Assembly: GCF_000382885.1 (NCBI RefSeq)
Contig: NZ_CAVK010000250.1
Span: 27,053-91,052 of the forward strand
Direction of reading: 5' to 3'
Length of the DNA stretch: 64,000 nucleotides
Origin: Sphingobium indicum BiD32
GTDB taxonomy: Bacteria > Pseudomonadota > Alphaproteobacteria > Sphingomonadales > Sphingomonadaceae
The notes below the pieces were generated by a model. The model worked only from the letters and a program-made list of their open reading frames with translations. It did no database searches and was not told the DNA's origin. A program made the position numbers and the translations under genes. Positions 34,975-43,645 of the stretch are shown in pieces; the first letter of the stretch is position 1, and the number at the start of each line of letters is the position of its first letter.

Positions 34975-35315
34975 TTTTCGTCCTTTCCGTCAAATACAGG
35001 GATGTCGACCGTCTGACCCGCGAATGCGTGGGTGCAATCGGTCAGGAACTGGATGCGACCATCGGTGACGAACGAGTGACAGACCTCTGGAGGATCGCCT
35101 TCCTCCCACTCGTAGGAAGGGTCGACGGCTCGGCCCGTTCGGACAAGGATGGAGGGCGTGAAGGTCGGCTTGTCGGCGTCGCCATTCCAGCGCCAGCGAG
35201 TCCGTTCGTCATGATCAACATTCACCCCGTGCCAATATCGGCAACCAGGGCACATGAAGAAAAGCTGATGGTCGCTGCGGCTCAGAATGGGGGAAAGCGC
35301 TATAAATCCGCTCAT
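34971..35315 (-). CDS. DUF6527-like protein inside the lysis cassette
   Basis: A 114-residue protein: FFMCPGCRYWHGVNV, WRWNGDADKPTFTPSILVRTG and CHSFVTDGRIQFLTDCTHAFAGQTVDIP form a recognisable phage family, probably a small metal-binding beta-domain. It overlaps the endolysin stop and the holin start by 4 bases each, so it is translated with the lysis proteins although no lysis role is known for it. Confidence 0.75.
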   Translation of the reverse strand: MSGFIALSPILSRSDHQLFFMCPGCRYWHGVNVDHDERTRWRWNGDADKPTFTPSILVRTGRAVDPSYEWEEGDPPEVCHSFVTDGRIQFLTDCTHAFAGQTVDIPVFDGKDEK

Positions 35316-36004
35316 CGCGATGCACTCCTATGTGCGTCCGCAATATGGACGTGGTGGTTGTTCAGTGCGTATCCGGTGCCGTTGTAACCCCGCGAAAAGG
35401 GTCGGCAGGTTTCCGGGTCGCTGCTGATCCGACGGAAGGCGGCTTTCAGCCCGCGACCCTCGACGAAGCGAACGAATGCTTCGACCTGGTCGCCTTCGGT
35501 CTGTGCCTGCCGCCAGGCGAACGACCATGGATCATGCGCGCCGCACACCGCATAATTCTCGCCCAGGATCTGGAAGCCGCCATAGCTGGCCGACATGAAC
35601 CCGGCATCCACATCCAGGGCGACTGCATCGAGCAGCTGCTTCCACCTGCCCGCCTGGCTGCCGGGATAGAGCTTCTTGTTCCACGACCGAGACGACAGAT
35701 GCGGGTGGCTCTTGTCATAGCGATGATCGGTCGATCGGCTGAACCGATGCGGCTCGAACAGGATCGAGGGCCGCCCGTCGATAAAAGCGTCGCCCGACGA
35801 TTCCGCACGATACACCGCCCACACCTGCGCGGCCGTCCCGCCCAGCATCGCGGCTGCCTGGTCGATGTCGAACTGGGTGATGGCATGGTCGGGGCCGCGC
35901 GTCAGCTCATCATAGACAGCGGCGCGCATCAACGGTCCCCAGCCGGGCTTGCCTGTATCGTGGCCAAGCGTCGACAGCCGCCGCTGCAAATCAGCGTGGT
36001 TCAT
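35312..36004 (-). CDS. Endolysin, N-acetylmuramidase family (DUF3380)
   Basis: A 230-residue lysin. It contains a conserved N-acetylmuramidase core: VYRAESSGDAFIDGRPSILFEPHRFSRST (with the catalytic Glu of AES), SRSWNKKLYPGSQAGRWKQL, ASYGGFQILGENYAVCG and RPFSRGYNGTGY. It should cleave the murein glycan strand. No signal peptide, so it needs the holin. First gene of the overlapped lysis cassette. Confidence 0.9.
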   Translation of the reverse strand: MNHADLQRRLSTLGHDTGKPGWGPLMRAAVYDELTRGPDHAITQFDIDQAAAMLGGTAAQVWAVYRAESSGDAFIDGRPSILFEPHRFSRSTDHRYDKSHPHLSSRSWNKKLYPGSQAGRWKQLLDAVALDVDAGFMSASYGGFQILGENYAVCGAHDPWSFAWRQAQTEGDQVEAFVRFVEGRGLKAAFRRISSDPETCRPFSRGYNGTGYALNNHHVHIADAHRSASR

Positions 36005-36030
36005 ATCATCCTCCGGTAAAAGGGGTGCGG

Positions 36031-36540
36031 CTATTCGCCGCCCATCGGGCGTTTGCCGACGGCGATATCGGAAAGGGTGCGCTCCGCGCTCAACTCCGTC
36101 TGCATCTCTTCGCGAATGGCCGACTTGCGGCGCACAGCCTCATCGATCATCAGGTCGCTGACCCCGCGCACGAAGCGGTCAGTATAGAGTTTGACGATGC
36201 GATCTGCGCCCACGGTCGCCCCGGCCGTGATCAGCGCAGCACCCTCGCCACGCACCCCCGCCTGACTGACCAGCCAATAGGCGATCAGCGCCACCATCGG
36301 CAGGATGAGAATGTCCGCCAGCACCAGCGCGGGCTTGATCCTGACCCCTCGCTTGATCAGCAGCGCATATTTCGCGAAAAACCCGAACGTCAGCCCGACC
36401 CATATCCATCCATATTTGACGACAAGCGCCTCACCCCATGGCGACATCGCCGCTGCTCCCTGCTCTTGATAGATCGCATCCATTGAAAAGCCGCGCGAAA
36501 GGCTGGATCCGCCGACGATGATGTGAGGCGCTTGCTTCAT
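36031..36540 (-). CDS. Phage membrane protein, possible second holin
   Basis: A 169-residue protein with two to three hydrophobic helices (YGWIWVGLTFGFFAKYALL; LVLADILILPMVALIAYWLV) and a charged helical C-terminus. Position before the endolysin suggests a holin or antiholin. The start is uncertain: ATG 36540 gives an N-terminal HIIVGGSSLSRGFSMD that also occurs near 59.4 kb, while ATG 36447 has a better ribosome-binding site (AGGGAG, 8 bases). Confidence 0.65.
   Translation of the reverse strand: MKQAPHIIVGGSSLSRGFSMDAIYQEQGAAAMSPWGEALVVKYGWIWVGLTFGFFAKYALLIKRGVRIKPALVLADILILPMVALIAYWLVSQAGVRGEGAALITAGATVGADRIVKLYTDRFVRGVSDLMIDEAVRRKSAIREEMQTELSAERTLSDIAVGKRPMGGE
36490..36513. repeat. 24-base repeat, copy A
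   Basis: Positions 36490-36513 and 59408-59431 share 23 of 24 bases in the same orientation (beginning GCCGCGCGAAAGGCTGGA). On the minus strand both encode GGSSLSRG. See copy B and the related finding. Confidence 0.8.
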
Positions 36541-36546
36541 GTCGCA

Positions 36547-37356
36547 TCAGATCCCGTAATAGGCGCGCATCGCCGCAATCTCGCGGTCGAGCAGCGGGAG
36601 ATAGGCCGGGTCGTTATAGGAGCGGTCCATGATCAGCGCGCGGCCGATCCTTCCATCCCAGCCCGATGAGCCATATTGATAGAGGCCACCGATCGCGATC
36701 TGTGTGTCATCGTCAATGGTCGGAGGTGTGCTGGTGTGGGTCAGGGTCGCAAGGGGCGTGGCGCTGTTCAGGAATATCGTGCTTGTCCGCGTGGGCCGGT
36801 CATAGGTGAGGGCCGTGATGAACGGCACGTCGCCAGCGGGCATGTCGATCGTCGGCAATAGCAGCGGCGTGCCGCCTGCTGCATAATTCTCCATGAACTG
36901 GAGGCGGTCATCGGAATTGCGCCAGGACAGCGCATATTTGGCCGTCGATGCGTTGATGGGACCGTTGAAGAAGGCCCATAGCGTGCTGCCCAAGCCCGCC
37001 GTAATCCGCGCCTGCGACAGGTCGCAGGCCATAAGGATTGTGCAAGATTCGAGCGCGGTCCCTGCACCATAGGCGAACGCCGCCTGCGTAGCGGTTTTGG
37101 TTACAACTGTCTTGTCGTCATAGGCAGAGGATGTGCTGGCCGTGATCGCCGACGATGGCGTGGAAATAGGATGGCCCGGCGTCGCGCGATCCTTGGCGGC
37201 AAGCGGCGATCCCGAAAGCCGATCCGGCTCGAAGAAATGCACCAGGCCGGGCAGGCGCGCGATGCGCTTTTCCTCTTCGGTCTGCACCGGGATGCGCGGC
37301 ATGTTCGGTGCGGCGGTCAGGTTGAGACCAGGAATAATCTTCATGGTGGCGACCAT
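36547..37356 (-). CDS. Phage tail/fibre protein with LamG-like domain
   Basis: A 269-residue protein. ATG 37356 is chosen because AAAGGAG lies about 6 bases upstream; the open frame extends further to 37764 but inside the next gene. The region from about residue 90 (TALESCTILMACDLSQ...) to the end (DDDTQIAIGGLYQYGSSGWDGRIGRALIMDRSYND) has the concanavalin/LamG jelly-roll pattern, suggesting glycan binding. Typical of receptor-binding accessories. Confidence 0.7.
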   Translation of the reverse strand: MVATMKIIPGLNLTAAPNMPRIPVQTEEEKRIARLPGLVHFFEPDRLSGSPLAAKDRATPGHPISTPSSAITASTSSAYDDKTVVTKTATQAAFAYGAGTALESCTILMACDLSQARITAGLGSTLWAFFNGPINASTAKYALSWRNSDDRLQFMENYAAGGTPLLLPTIDMPAGDVPFITALTYDRPTRTSTIFLNSATPLATLTHTSTPPTIDDDTQIAIGGLYQYGSSGWDGRIGRALIMDRSYNDPAYLPLLDREIAAMRAYYGI

Positions 37357-37367
37357 TGGAGGCTCCT

Positions 37368-40004
37368 TTAGCTGATGGCGATGAACTGGTGGCAGGCGTA
37401 ATAATCGCAGGCGCGGCCTTCCGGGTCGGTCTCGGCAACGGCGGATCGGATGCAGGACCGCCCGCCAGTCGTCGGGCCAGCGGGTTGGCCAGCGGTGCCG
37501 GTGGCGGCGATGCCGATCTTCTGGTCCGTGCCGGTCGGCGTGGCACTCAGGGTGACGGTGATCTCGAAATCGCCGGTCACCGCAACGCCGGTCACTGTGA
37601 CCGCGGCGCCACCGGTTTGATGGAAGGTCACGCCATAATTTCCGGGGTCGGAGACGATGGATGTGTTGAGGTCGATCGGCGCGCCGCCATAGGGCGCGTT
37701 GAAGGTCAGGACGACGCTGTCGCCGGTCCTGACCGCCGACAAGACATAGAGCGGGCCGTTCCAATCGCCCTCACGGTGCAGGCGCATAGCCCGCCCGTTG
37801 CAATGGCCGAAATGGATAGAGCCTTCCGCCGTCGTGTGCGTTGAATCGACATAGGGCAGGTGATATTTCGGGCCGGTGCATATGAACTTGTCGGGATACA
37901 GGATCGAAGATTCGAGCAATTCCAGCGTCATCGGCGGCGCTTGGGTCAGGCTGTAGGCGGTGAAATTGCTCACCTGCGTGGTGACGATGATCACTTCGTC
38001 CGTGGTGCCGACGATCTCTTGGTAATCGGTGGTCAAATCTGCTTGATACTCGACCTGCTTGCCCAGATAGACCCCGACCGCATTGCCGCTGTCCGCCTCA
38101 CCCTGCGTCCATTCATGGTAGCGCATCCGGTAGTTGCGCCCCGCCAAGGTCTCCCTACGCGCGGCGGTGGTGATCGCGGTAATCTGATTGGCGTAGGGTA
38201 CTGTGCCCTTGCACAATTGGTCGTAGCGATATCCGCCGACGCCATGGCAGGAAACCAGCACCCCGACCGTCGATGCCTTGTCGGACAGGAAGGCCCGCCC
38301 AGCGCTCAGGACCGGAGGTTCTGAGGCGGTGACAGAAGCGCTGGCGAACGTGTCGAAGTTGGCCGCCGAAAGCGCGGTCGTATCCGATGCATTGACGCCC
38401 TGGTCGAACATCATCAGGCGAAGCGGATCAGGTGCGCCGGTCGTGACAGGCGGCGACAAGGCTGATCCGCGTGACAGGCTTTGCCCGCTGGCAGTGATAT
38501 GCTCAACCGTCGTGATGGTCGCGCCAAACTCGGTCGTTACCGAAAGATCGACGCTCGTGGTGACGCCCATGCCGGTGGCAAAGTCGGTCCAGCGCACAGA
38601 ATTACCGACAATTTCAGGGTCGGTTAAATTGGTCCCGGCTGTGTCCGATATTCTGACCAGCGCCGTTCCCGTCGCCCCAACCCAAATATGACCGTCACGT
38701 TCGCTCGCGGACCATTCGCCCACCACTTCCGGGTCAGGATCATTGCCACCTTCCGGCGTCGTGGCGACCAGAATGGCCATGTCCTCCGACACCACGACAT
38801 AGACTAAGGTGTCTGACAGAAACGGGACCGTATCTGGAATATAAGCGTAGCCGTCAGGATGCACCGCCAGTAAAGCGTTGCCCTGTTCATCGGCCGATTC
38901 GACATGCGGCCAAAAATCGTCGAGCACCGGGCCGCCAATGCTATACGGCATCCGCGCATGGAAATCGCCGCTCCGCATCGCAACAGGTCCGCTGGTTTCG
39001 CCGGGAGCAGCCCAAATGATATCGTCCGACAGCACCCGCTCAAAGCCATCGGCCGCAGGAAGCTGCGCGCGGCGCGTGATCTGATAGGAAACATCGGCCA
39101 CAGCCGCGTCGAGCGCCGTCCGGTTGGGATAGCTGTCCTGAGCGACACCCGCGCCCGCCACCATCAGATAGCGGGTGGCCCAGTTATTCTCAGGCCCATA
39201 AGCGACGAACTGCTGCCCGTTCGGCGTGACCAACTCGCCTTCCTCTATGGTCAGAAATGGCTCTCCGCCCGCAGCCAGCAGGACGATCCCCAGCGCCAGC
39301 TCGGCGCGATTGGCGGCGGACTCTGCCTGTTCCAGCCTGGCTTCGGTGGCCAGCGCGTCCTGACTGGTATGAAGGCGATCCTGGCCGGTCTGTGCTTCGG
39401 CGGCCAATGCCTGGTCACGCGCCGCTTCTGCCTGTTCGGCAAATGGTCGAGCGCCCTCTGCGCCTGCCTGAAGGTAGCGCTCATCCATCTTCGGGACGGT
39501 CGGTTCGTCGATCAGGCCCGCGTCATACAGGCGCCGCTCCGCGCCAAAGCCGGGCCGACCGCGCTCGACGACCAGCTTGCGCTGGGCCGCCACGGTGACG
39601 CTCAGCATGGGCAGATCCATATATTGCGGGACGACGTCGCCGGGGATGTCCGACCCCGGCTCCACCGCCACCCGCTCGGTCAACCGGCTTGCCGTCGCTC
39701 CGCCGGTCAATTCCATGAAATCATAGGACAGGGACCGGGCAAGGCCCGCCGCGTAGATCAGGCTGGCCTGTTCCGCTGTCCCCAGCGCCACCGCAGTGAC
39801 CGCCAGACCGTCCAGTTCCGCATCGATCGTCAGAATTGGCACCGTCTGGTCGGTATAGCGGATCGCCAGCGCGAACAGGCGGCCAGTCAGATCCTGCAAT
39901 GCGTCGGCTTCATCGACATAGCCGACCTGCAACGCAAAGGGTTCGCCAGCGCGCACGATCAGCGCACCGGCGGGGGAAAGGCCCGCCAGGGTCATCAGAT
40001 TCAC
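37368..40004 (-). CDS. Tail fibre with SASA/SGNH esterase domain
   Basis: An 878-residue protein. The first 200 residues form a baseplate-attachment region; residues 180-260 are Ala/Glu-rich coiled coil (AEQAEAARDQALAAEAQ...). A sialate O-acetylesterase-like module covers about 505-730: ITASGQSLSRGS (nucleophile Ser), HEWTQGEADSG, and DSTHTTAEGSIHFG (Asp/His). The C-terminus is a fibronectin-like beta domain. It likely binds and de-acetylates host surface polysaccharide. Confidence 0.8.
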   Translation of the reverse strand: MNLMTLAGLSPAGALIVRAGEPFALQVGYVDEADALQDLTGRLFALAIRYTDQTVPILTIDAELDGLAVTAVALGTAEQASLIYAAGLARSLSYDFMELTGGATASRLTERVAVEPGSDIPGDVVPQYMDLPMLSVTVAAQRKLVVERGRPGFGAERRLYDAGLIDEPTVPKMDERYLQAGAEGARPFAEQAEAARDQALAAEAQTGQDRLHTSQDALATEARLEQAESAANRAELALGIVLLAAGGEPFLTIEEGELVTPNGQQFVAYGPENNWATRYLMVAGAGVAQDSYPNRTALDAAVADVSYQITRRAQLPAADGFERVLSDDIIWAAPGETSGPVAMRSGDFHARMPYSIGGPVLDDFWPHVESADEQGNALLAVHPDGYAYIPDTVPFLSDTLVYVVVSEDMAILVATTPEGGNDPDPEVVGEWSASERDGHIWVGATGTALVRISDTAGTNLTDPEIVGNSVRWTDFATGMGVTTSVDLSVTTEFGATITTVEHITASGQSLSRGSALSPPVTTGAPDPLRLMMFDQGVNASDTTALSAANFDTFASASVTASEPPVLSAGRAFLSDKASTVGVLVSCHGVGGYRYDQLCKGTVPYANQITAITTAARRETLAGRNYRMRYHEWTQGEADSGNAVGVYLGKQVEYQADLTTDYQEIVGTTDEVIIVTTQVSNFTAYSLTQAPPMTLELLESSILYPDKFICTGPKYHLPYVDSTHTTAEGSIHFGHCNGRAMRLHREGDWNGPLYVLSAVRTGDSVVLTFNAPYGGAPIDLNTSIVSDPGNYGVTFHQTGGAAVTVTGVAVTGDFEITVTLSATPTGTDQKIGIAATGTAGQPAGPTTGGRSCIRSAVAETDPEGRACDYYACHQFIAIS

Positions 40005-40019
40005 CTCAATGAAAAAAGT

Positions 40020-40520
40020 CTAGGTCCAGTCAATCGCCGCAAAGGCGGCCTTCTTTGCCGCAGCGGTTGCCGCCGCACGGATTGCCCGCTTGGCCTTTGT
40101 GGCAACCGCTTCGACCGCGGCGATCCGGCTGCGAGATGTCGCCATCCCTGCCTCGAAGCGGGCAATGACAACCGCCAGCGTGTCGCCGGTCGCCACGGCT
40201 TCGGCCATCGCGAACGGATAGCGCGCCGTCTTTTGCGGCATTGTCAGCGCCGTGAGCAGGGTGCCGACGATATTGCGATAGTCATACACTTCCGATGCCT
40301 TCTGGCCATAGGCGTAGGACTGGCCCACGCCCTGCGTCATCACCGACGCCCGCAAGGCTTCCCGCCTGCGATCGACCTCGGCCAGTAACTTGTCCTCGAT
40401 CGCAGTCAGGTCGCTTGCCGCATAATAATCCGCCGGCAGCGCCTCGATATCGCCGGCAGCATAGCCCTGTGGATAGACCAGTGATCCGTCGGCCTTCAGC
40501 CGGTGGGTCGGACGTCCCAT
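40020..40520 (-). CDS. Phage fibre-associated protein, unknown
   Basis: A 166-residue helical protein. ATG 40520 overlaps the stop of the host-specificity protein gene in TGATG. The central segment (ALRASVMTQGVGQSYAYGQKASEVYDY) recurs in small phage proteins between tip and fibre genes; the end is Ala/Lys-rich. It could be a fibre assembly chaperone. Confidence 0.6.
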   Translation of the reverse strand: MGRPTHRLKADGSLVYPQGYAAGDIEALPADYYAASDLTAIEDKLLAEVDRRREALRASVMTQGVGQSYAYGQKASEVYDYRNIVGTLLTALTMPQKTARYPFAMAEAVATGDTLAVVIARFEAGMATSRSRIAAVEAVATKAKRAIRAAATAAAKKAAFAAIDWT

Positions 40521-42817
40521 CAACTCCACCCCACCGTCATCGCGCCATCCAGCGCGACAAGCGTGCCGGTCCCGGATGATCGCCGGGTGAGCAATTGGAA
40601 TTCCCAGTCCGCCGCCGACGATGGTCCAGCGATCGACGTGGACAAAGTGAGGGTGGACGGCTCGCCGACCGTCGCGCCATAGGGATCGCTTTCCTCGGCC
40701 GCCATGTCGGTCCACGAACCGCTGCCCGGCGTCGTGCGATACTGGATCTTGCCCGCCAGCGCGCCCGTTCCGCTGCTTGCCCCATAATTGAGGTTCATAT
40801 CGACCAGGATCAGTCCATCCGGCCCGACATTCAGGGTCAGCGGCCCGCCGCTGACACCGGCGTAGGTCCCGCTGCTGTTGACCGACAGCGTCGAATCCGT
40901 CGCTGTGTTGACCGAACCGCCATCGCGAACCTTGGTCAGATTGATGCTCGCCACGGACACCACGGTGCCGTCATAGCTGATCGTCACCTCGGCAGAGGCG
41001 CGATCGGCCGACATCGTGTCGATCGTCAGCACACGGTCATTGGTGCCGCCGAGCGCGGCGACGCAATTCGTGGTCGCCAGGCTATAGGTTGTCAGCACAT
41101 CTTCGCTGATCTCCTCGGCCCCCTGATACACATAATAGGTCGCGGTGAGCGGGAACTGCCCCGACTTGGGTGTGCCGGCATAGGTGCAGCTGATCGCCCG
41201 CACCCAGCTGGACGGCGCAACCGAAAAGCCGTCAGCGCCGCGGACGATTTCCGTGGCGATATCGTCGCGATCTTCGCCCGTGGTCAGCGCCGGGGTCGGC
41301 GGCGCGGTGCCGGTGCGCCCCAGCGCGAAATCATGCTTGCCCGCGCTTTCCGACATGAAGGTAAAGGTGACGACCATCCGCGCCGGATCGATCTGGCGCT
41401 TCAGGATGATGGCGTCGATGCCGCCCAGTCCATGGTCCGGCAGATCCAGCGTCAGCATGTCACCCGGCCCGAAATGCCGCATATGGGGCTTGCAGGGGAC
41501 GACGATCGGCGCAAGCTCCCGGCTGTTCAGCAATTTATAGGCCGCGATCTGCGCCGCCTGGTCTTTCTGCTGGATCAGGTCATATTGCTGCTCTTCGATC
41601 TTCTCTTCGCCATCTTCCGTCAGATAGCTGGCAATGCTGACAAGGTCAGACTGCACATATTCCCACTTGTTGGCCTCCGACCGATATTTCGGGCGAATGC
41701 CGTTCAGGCGGGCGGCCCATGTCTGCTGCGCGGTGGCGTCGACATCCTCATCGGCCAGATCGTCGGCGGTCAACGTGTAGAGCGACAGGCGCGGCGCATT
41801 GAAGCGCAGCCCCAGCTTGCCGCCACGCCACATCGGCTCCGCCGCGCCCGCCTCCAGGATGCGCTTCAGATTGGCCCAGCGGTCGCCCGGTTCATAGACG
41901 ACGCCGCCGACCGTCCACCCGTTTGCATCGCAGATGTTCGACAGGGTGACAAAATCCTGGACGATGATGCCATCCGGCGGCAGCCCGACGCCAAAGACCT
42001 TCTTGCCGTTGCGGAACCGGCCCAGCACATAGGCCAGCGCGTGCTGGCCGGGGCACTGCGAATATGCCCACGTCGTTTCGTCCGCGATCCGGTGCGCCCC
42101 CGACCCGCCGGGATAGGTGCTGTCCTGGCGGGCGTCATAGGTCATGACCCCCTCCCACACCGCGCCCGACGTCGGCCAGCCCGACGCGAAGCGCTTGCCA
42201 TCCTTGTCGAACTTGCCGTTCCACAGGATCGCGGCCTTGCTCGACAGCTTGTGCGCGGACGACCAGTTCGGCATCCCGGCAAAATGCGGGGTCAGCGCCG
42301 TTTCGCTCAGCAGGCCGCTGCGCACATCGCGATAGAGAAAGCTGCTATAATAGCCTGTCGCCGCATTCCCGCTGAACGGGACCACGGCATAGTCCATATA
42401 GCAGGCCTCCAGGCCCAGCAGCGGGCCGGCGACCGAATAGACCAGCACCATGCCCCGATAGGGGTTCTTCACCTTCTTGAGCGTCGCGCCGTAGCCGACA
42501 TCGTGCCGCAATACCCCGCCGCTATAGGTGCGGCCGATGATATAGGGCGACACCGGCTCTGCGGCGATGATGACCTGGTTGATGGTCCCGCGCGCCGGCG
42601 GCTTCTTGGCCATCAGTTGCGCACCGATTGAGGCGAGGGTGGACGCGACTGATGCGACGGTCGCGACCGTGGCGAGCGTCGCCGCAGAGACGCCGGCCAG
42701 TGTGGCTGTCCCTGCCATGCCAGCAGGCGCAAGCGCCGCGAGTGCGGCACCGCCGGTTGCCGCAACCAGCGCGACGGCGCCAGCAATAACGGCTACAGTC
42801 CGCAGCGTCTTCGACAT
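40520..42817 (-). CDS. Host specificity / tail tip protein (TipJ-like)
   Basis: A 765-residue tail tip protein. It begins with an Ala-rich hydrophobic segment (residues 5-60), then the conserved tip core (NQVIIAAEPVSPYIIGRTYSGGVLRHDVGYG...), long beta-rich regions (VSIASYLTEDGEEKIEEQQYDLIQ; DMLTLDLPDHGLGGIDAI) and C-terminal Ig-like domains. Such proteins close the siphovirus tail tip and carry receptor-contact domains. Order relative to the neighbouring tail genes supports the call. Confidence 0.82.
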   Translation of the reverse strand: MSKTLRTVAVIAGAVALVAATGGAALAALAPAGMAGTATLAGVSAATLATVATVASVASTLASIGAQLMAKKPPARGTINQVIIAAEPVSPYIIGRTYSGGVLRHDVGYGATLKKVKNPYRGMVLVYSVAGPLLGLEACYMDYAVVPFSGNAATGYYSSFLYRDVRSGLLSETALTPHFAGMPNWSSAHKLSSKAAILWNGKFDKDGKRFASGWPTSGAVWEGVMTYDARQDSTYPGGSGAHRIADETTWAYSQCPGQHALAYVLGRFRNGKKVFGVGLPPDGIIVQDFVTLSNICDANGWTVGGVVYEPGDRWANLKRILEAGAAEPMWRGGKLGLRFNAPRLSLYTLTADDLADEDVDATAQQTWAARLNGIRPKYRSEANKWEYVQSDLVSIASYLTEDGEEKIEEQQYDLIQQKDQAAQIAAYKLLNSRELAPIVVPCKPHMRHFGPGDMLTLDLPDHGLGGIDAIILKRQIDPARMVVTFTFMSESAGKHDFALGRTGTAPPTPALTTGEDRDDIATEIVRGADGFSVAPSSWVRAISCTYAGTPKSGQFPLTATYYVYQGAEEISEDVLTTYSLATTNCVAALGGTNDRVLTIDTMSADRASAEVTISYDGTVVSVASINLTKVRDGGSVNTATDSTLSVNSSGTYAGVSGGPLTLNVGPDGLILVDMNLNYGASSGTGALAGKIQYRTTPGSGSWTDMAAEESDPYGATVGEPSTLTLSTSIAGPSSAADWEFQLLTRRSSGTGTLVALDGAMTVGWS

Positions 42818-42843
42818 AGGAAGGCTTTCCGGTGGGAGGGTTT

Positions 42844-43206
42844 ATGATCAGGGTTGGTAGTTTGTTGGCAGGATGCGCTTTGGCATCCTGCGCGTCTGTC
42901 GGTGAACTAAGGGACCGGCCGCCTATCATCGATGTACAAACGGAAAAGTCCGTCAATCAGGTAGCAGGCTGCGTGTCAGAGCAATGGAGCCGACAGAAAG
43001 GAACCACGGTCAACACAATGATTATAGAAAATGGCGTGGTGGTTTCGATCGGGTGGCATTATTATTCTACGCCTGTCACGGAGGCTGTTCTTGAAGTTAC
43101 TGACGAGGGACAGCGTCGCAGGGTCAAATTGATTTCACGTTTTAAGAAAATGAAGGAAAAGAATATTGAGGCCTATCGTGAGGCCCTTAAGCCGTGCCTG
43201 ACATAG
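42844..43206 (+). CDS. Lipoprotein cargo gene inserted in the tail operon
   Basis: A 120-residue plus-strand gene between two minus-strand tail genes. The N-terminus MIRVGSLLAGCALASCASV has a signal peptide and lipobox; GGGAGGG lies 4 bases before the ATG. Two further cysteines (VAGCV and KPCL) probably form a disulfide. Composition is clearly more AT-rich than its neighbours, a sign of separate acquisition. Lipoproteins in this position often change host surface properties or block superinfection; that role is an inference. Confidence 0.75.
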   Translation: MIRVGSLLAGCALASCASVGELRDRPPIIDVQTEKSVNQVAGCVSEQWSRQKGTTVNTMIIENGVVVSIGWHYYSTPVTEAVLEVTDEGQRRRVKLISRFKKMKEKNIEAYREALKPCLT

Positions 43207-43225
43207 GCGTGTTGGACAGTGGAAT

Positions 43226-43645
43226 TTATACACGCCAGGCTCCGATCACATGGTCGAGAGACAGCACAAGCTGCGGTTTCACGCCATCCTCTCCATCCTC
43301 ATGAAAGCCGATCAGCATTCCGACGGTGTCGCTGATACAGATCGAATCGAACATCTGGTCGCCCGGCAGAATGGCAATATCCCCGACCCACATTTCCGCA
43401 GGCGTGATCCGGGGCAGAAGGCTGTCGAACAGATCGGCCACAGTGGGGAACCCTGCCTTCTTCAAGGCCGTGCGCGCGCCAAGCGCTGACCGGAAATCAG
43501 GGATCGACGGGGGACGATGCCCCATGTTGCGCATCTGCGTCCGCGCCATATGAAGGCATGTCGCACGCCCGCGCCAGCTGAACGGGCGCGCATATTTGCT
43601 CAGCGTCTTGCGGGTCGCCTCTACGCGCCGTGTCATTTCAGACAA
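43226..43645 (-). CDS. Tail protein of the DUF6950 type (NlpC/P60 position)
   Basis: A 139-residue protein. PFSWRGRATCLHMARTQM places a Cys (near residue 30) where phage NlpC/P60 tail proteins have theirs; ALGARTALKKAGFPTVADLFDSLLP and VGDIAILPGD follow. No clear catalytic His is seen in the C-terminal part, so it may have lost hydrolase activity. Gene order (after the gpL-like gene, before the tip protein) fits a tail tip component. Confidence 0.65.
   Translation of the reverse strand: MSEMTRRVEATRKTLSKYARPFSWRGRATCLHMARTQMRNMGHRPPSIPDFRSALGARTALKKAGFPTVADLFDSLLPRITPAEMWVGDIAILPGDQMFDSICISDTVGMLIGFHEDGEDGVKPQLVLSLDHVIGAWRV

Noticed and set aside
40595..42631. 678-residue plus-strand frame
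   Set aside because: Antisense to the tail tip protein gene; low-complexity Arg/Asp-rich composition.
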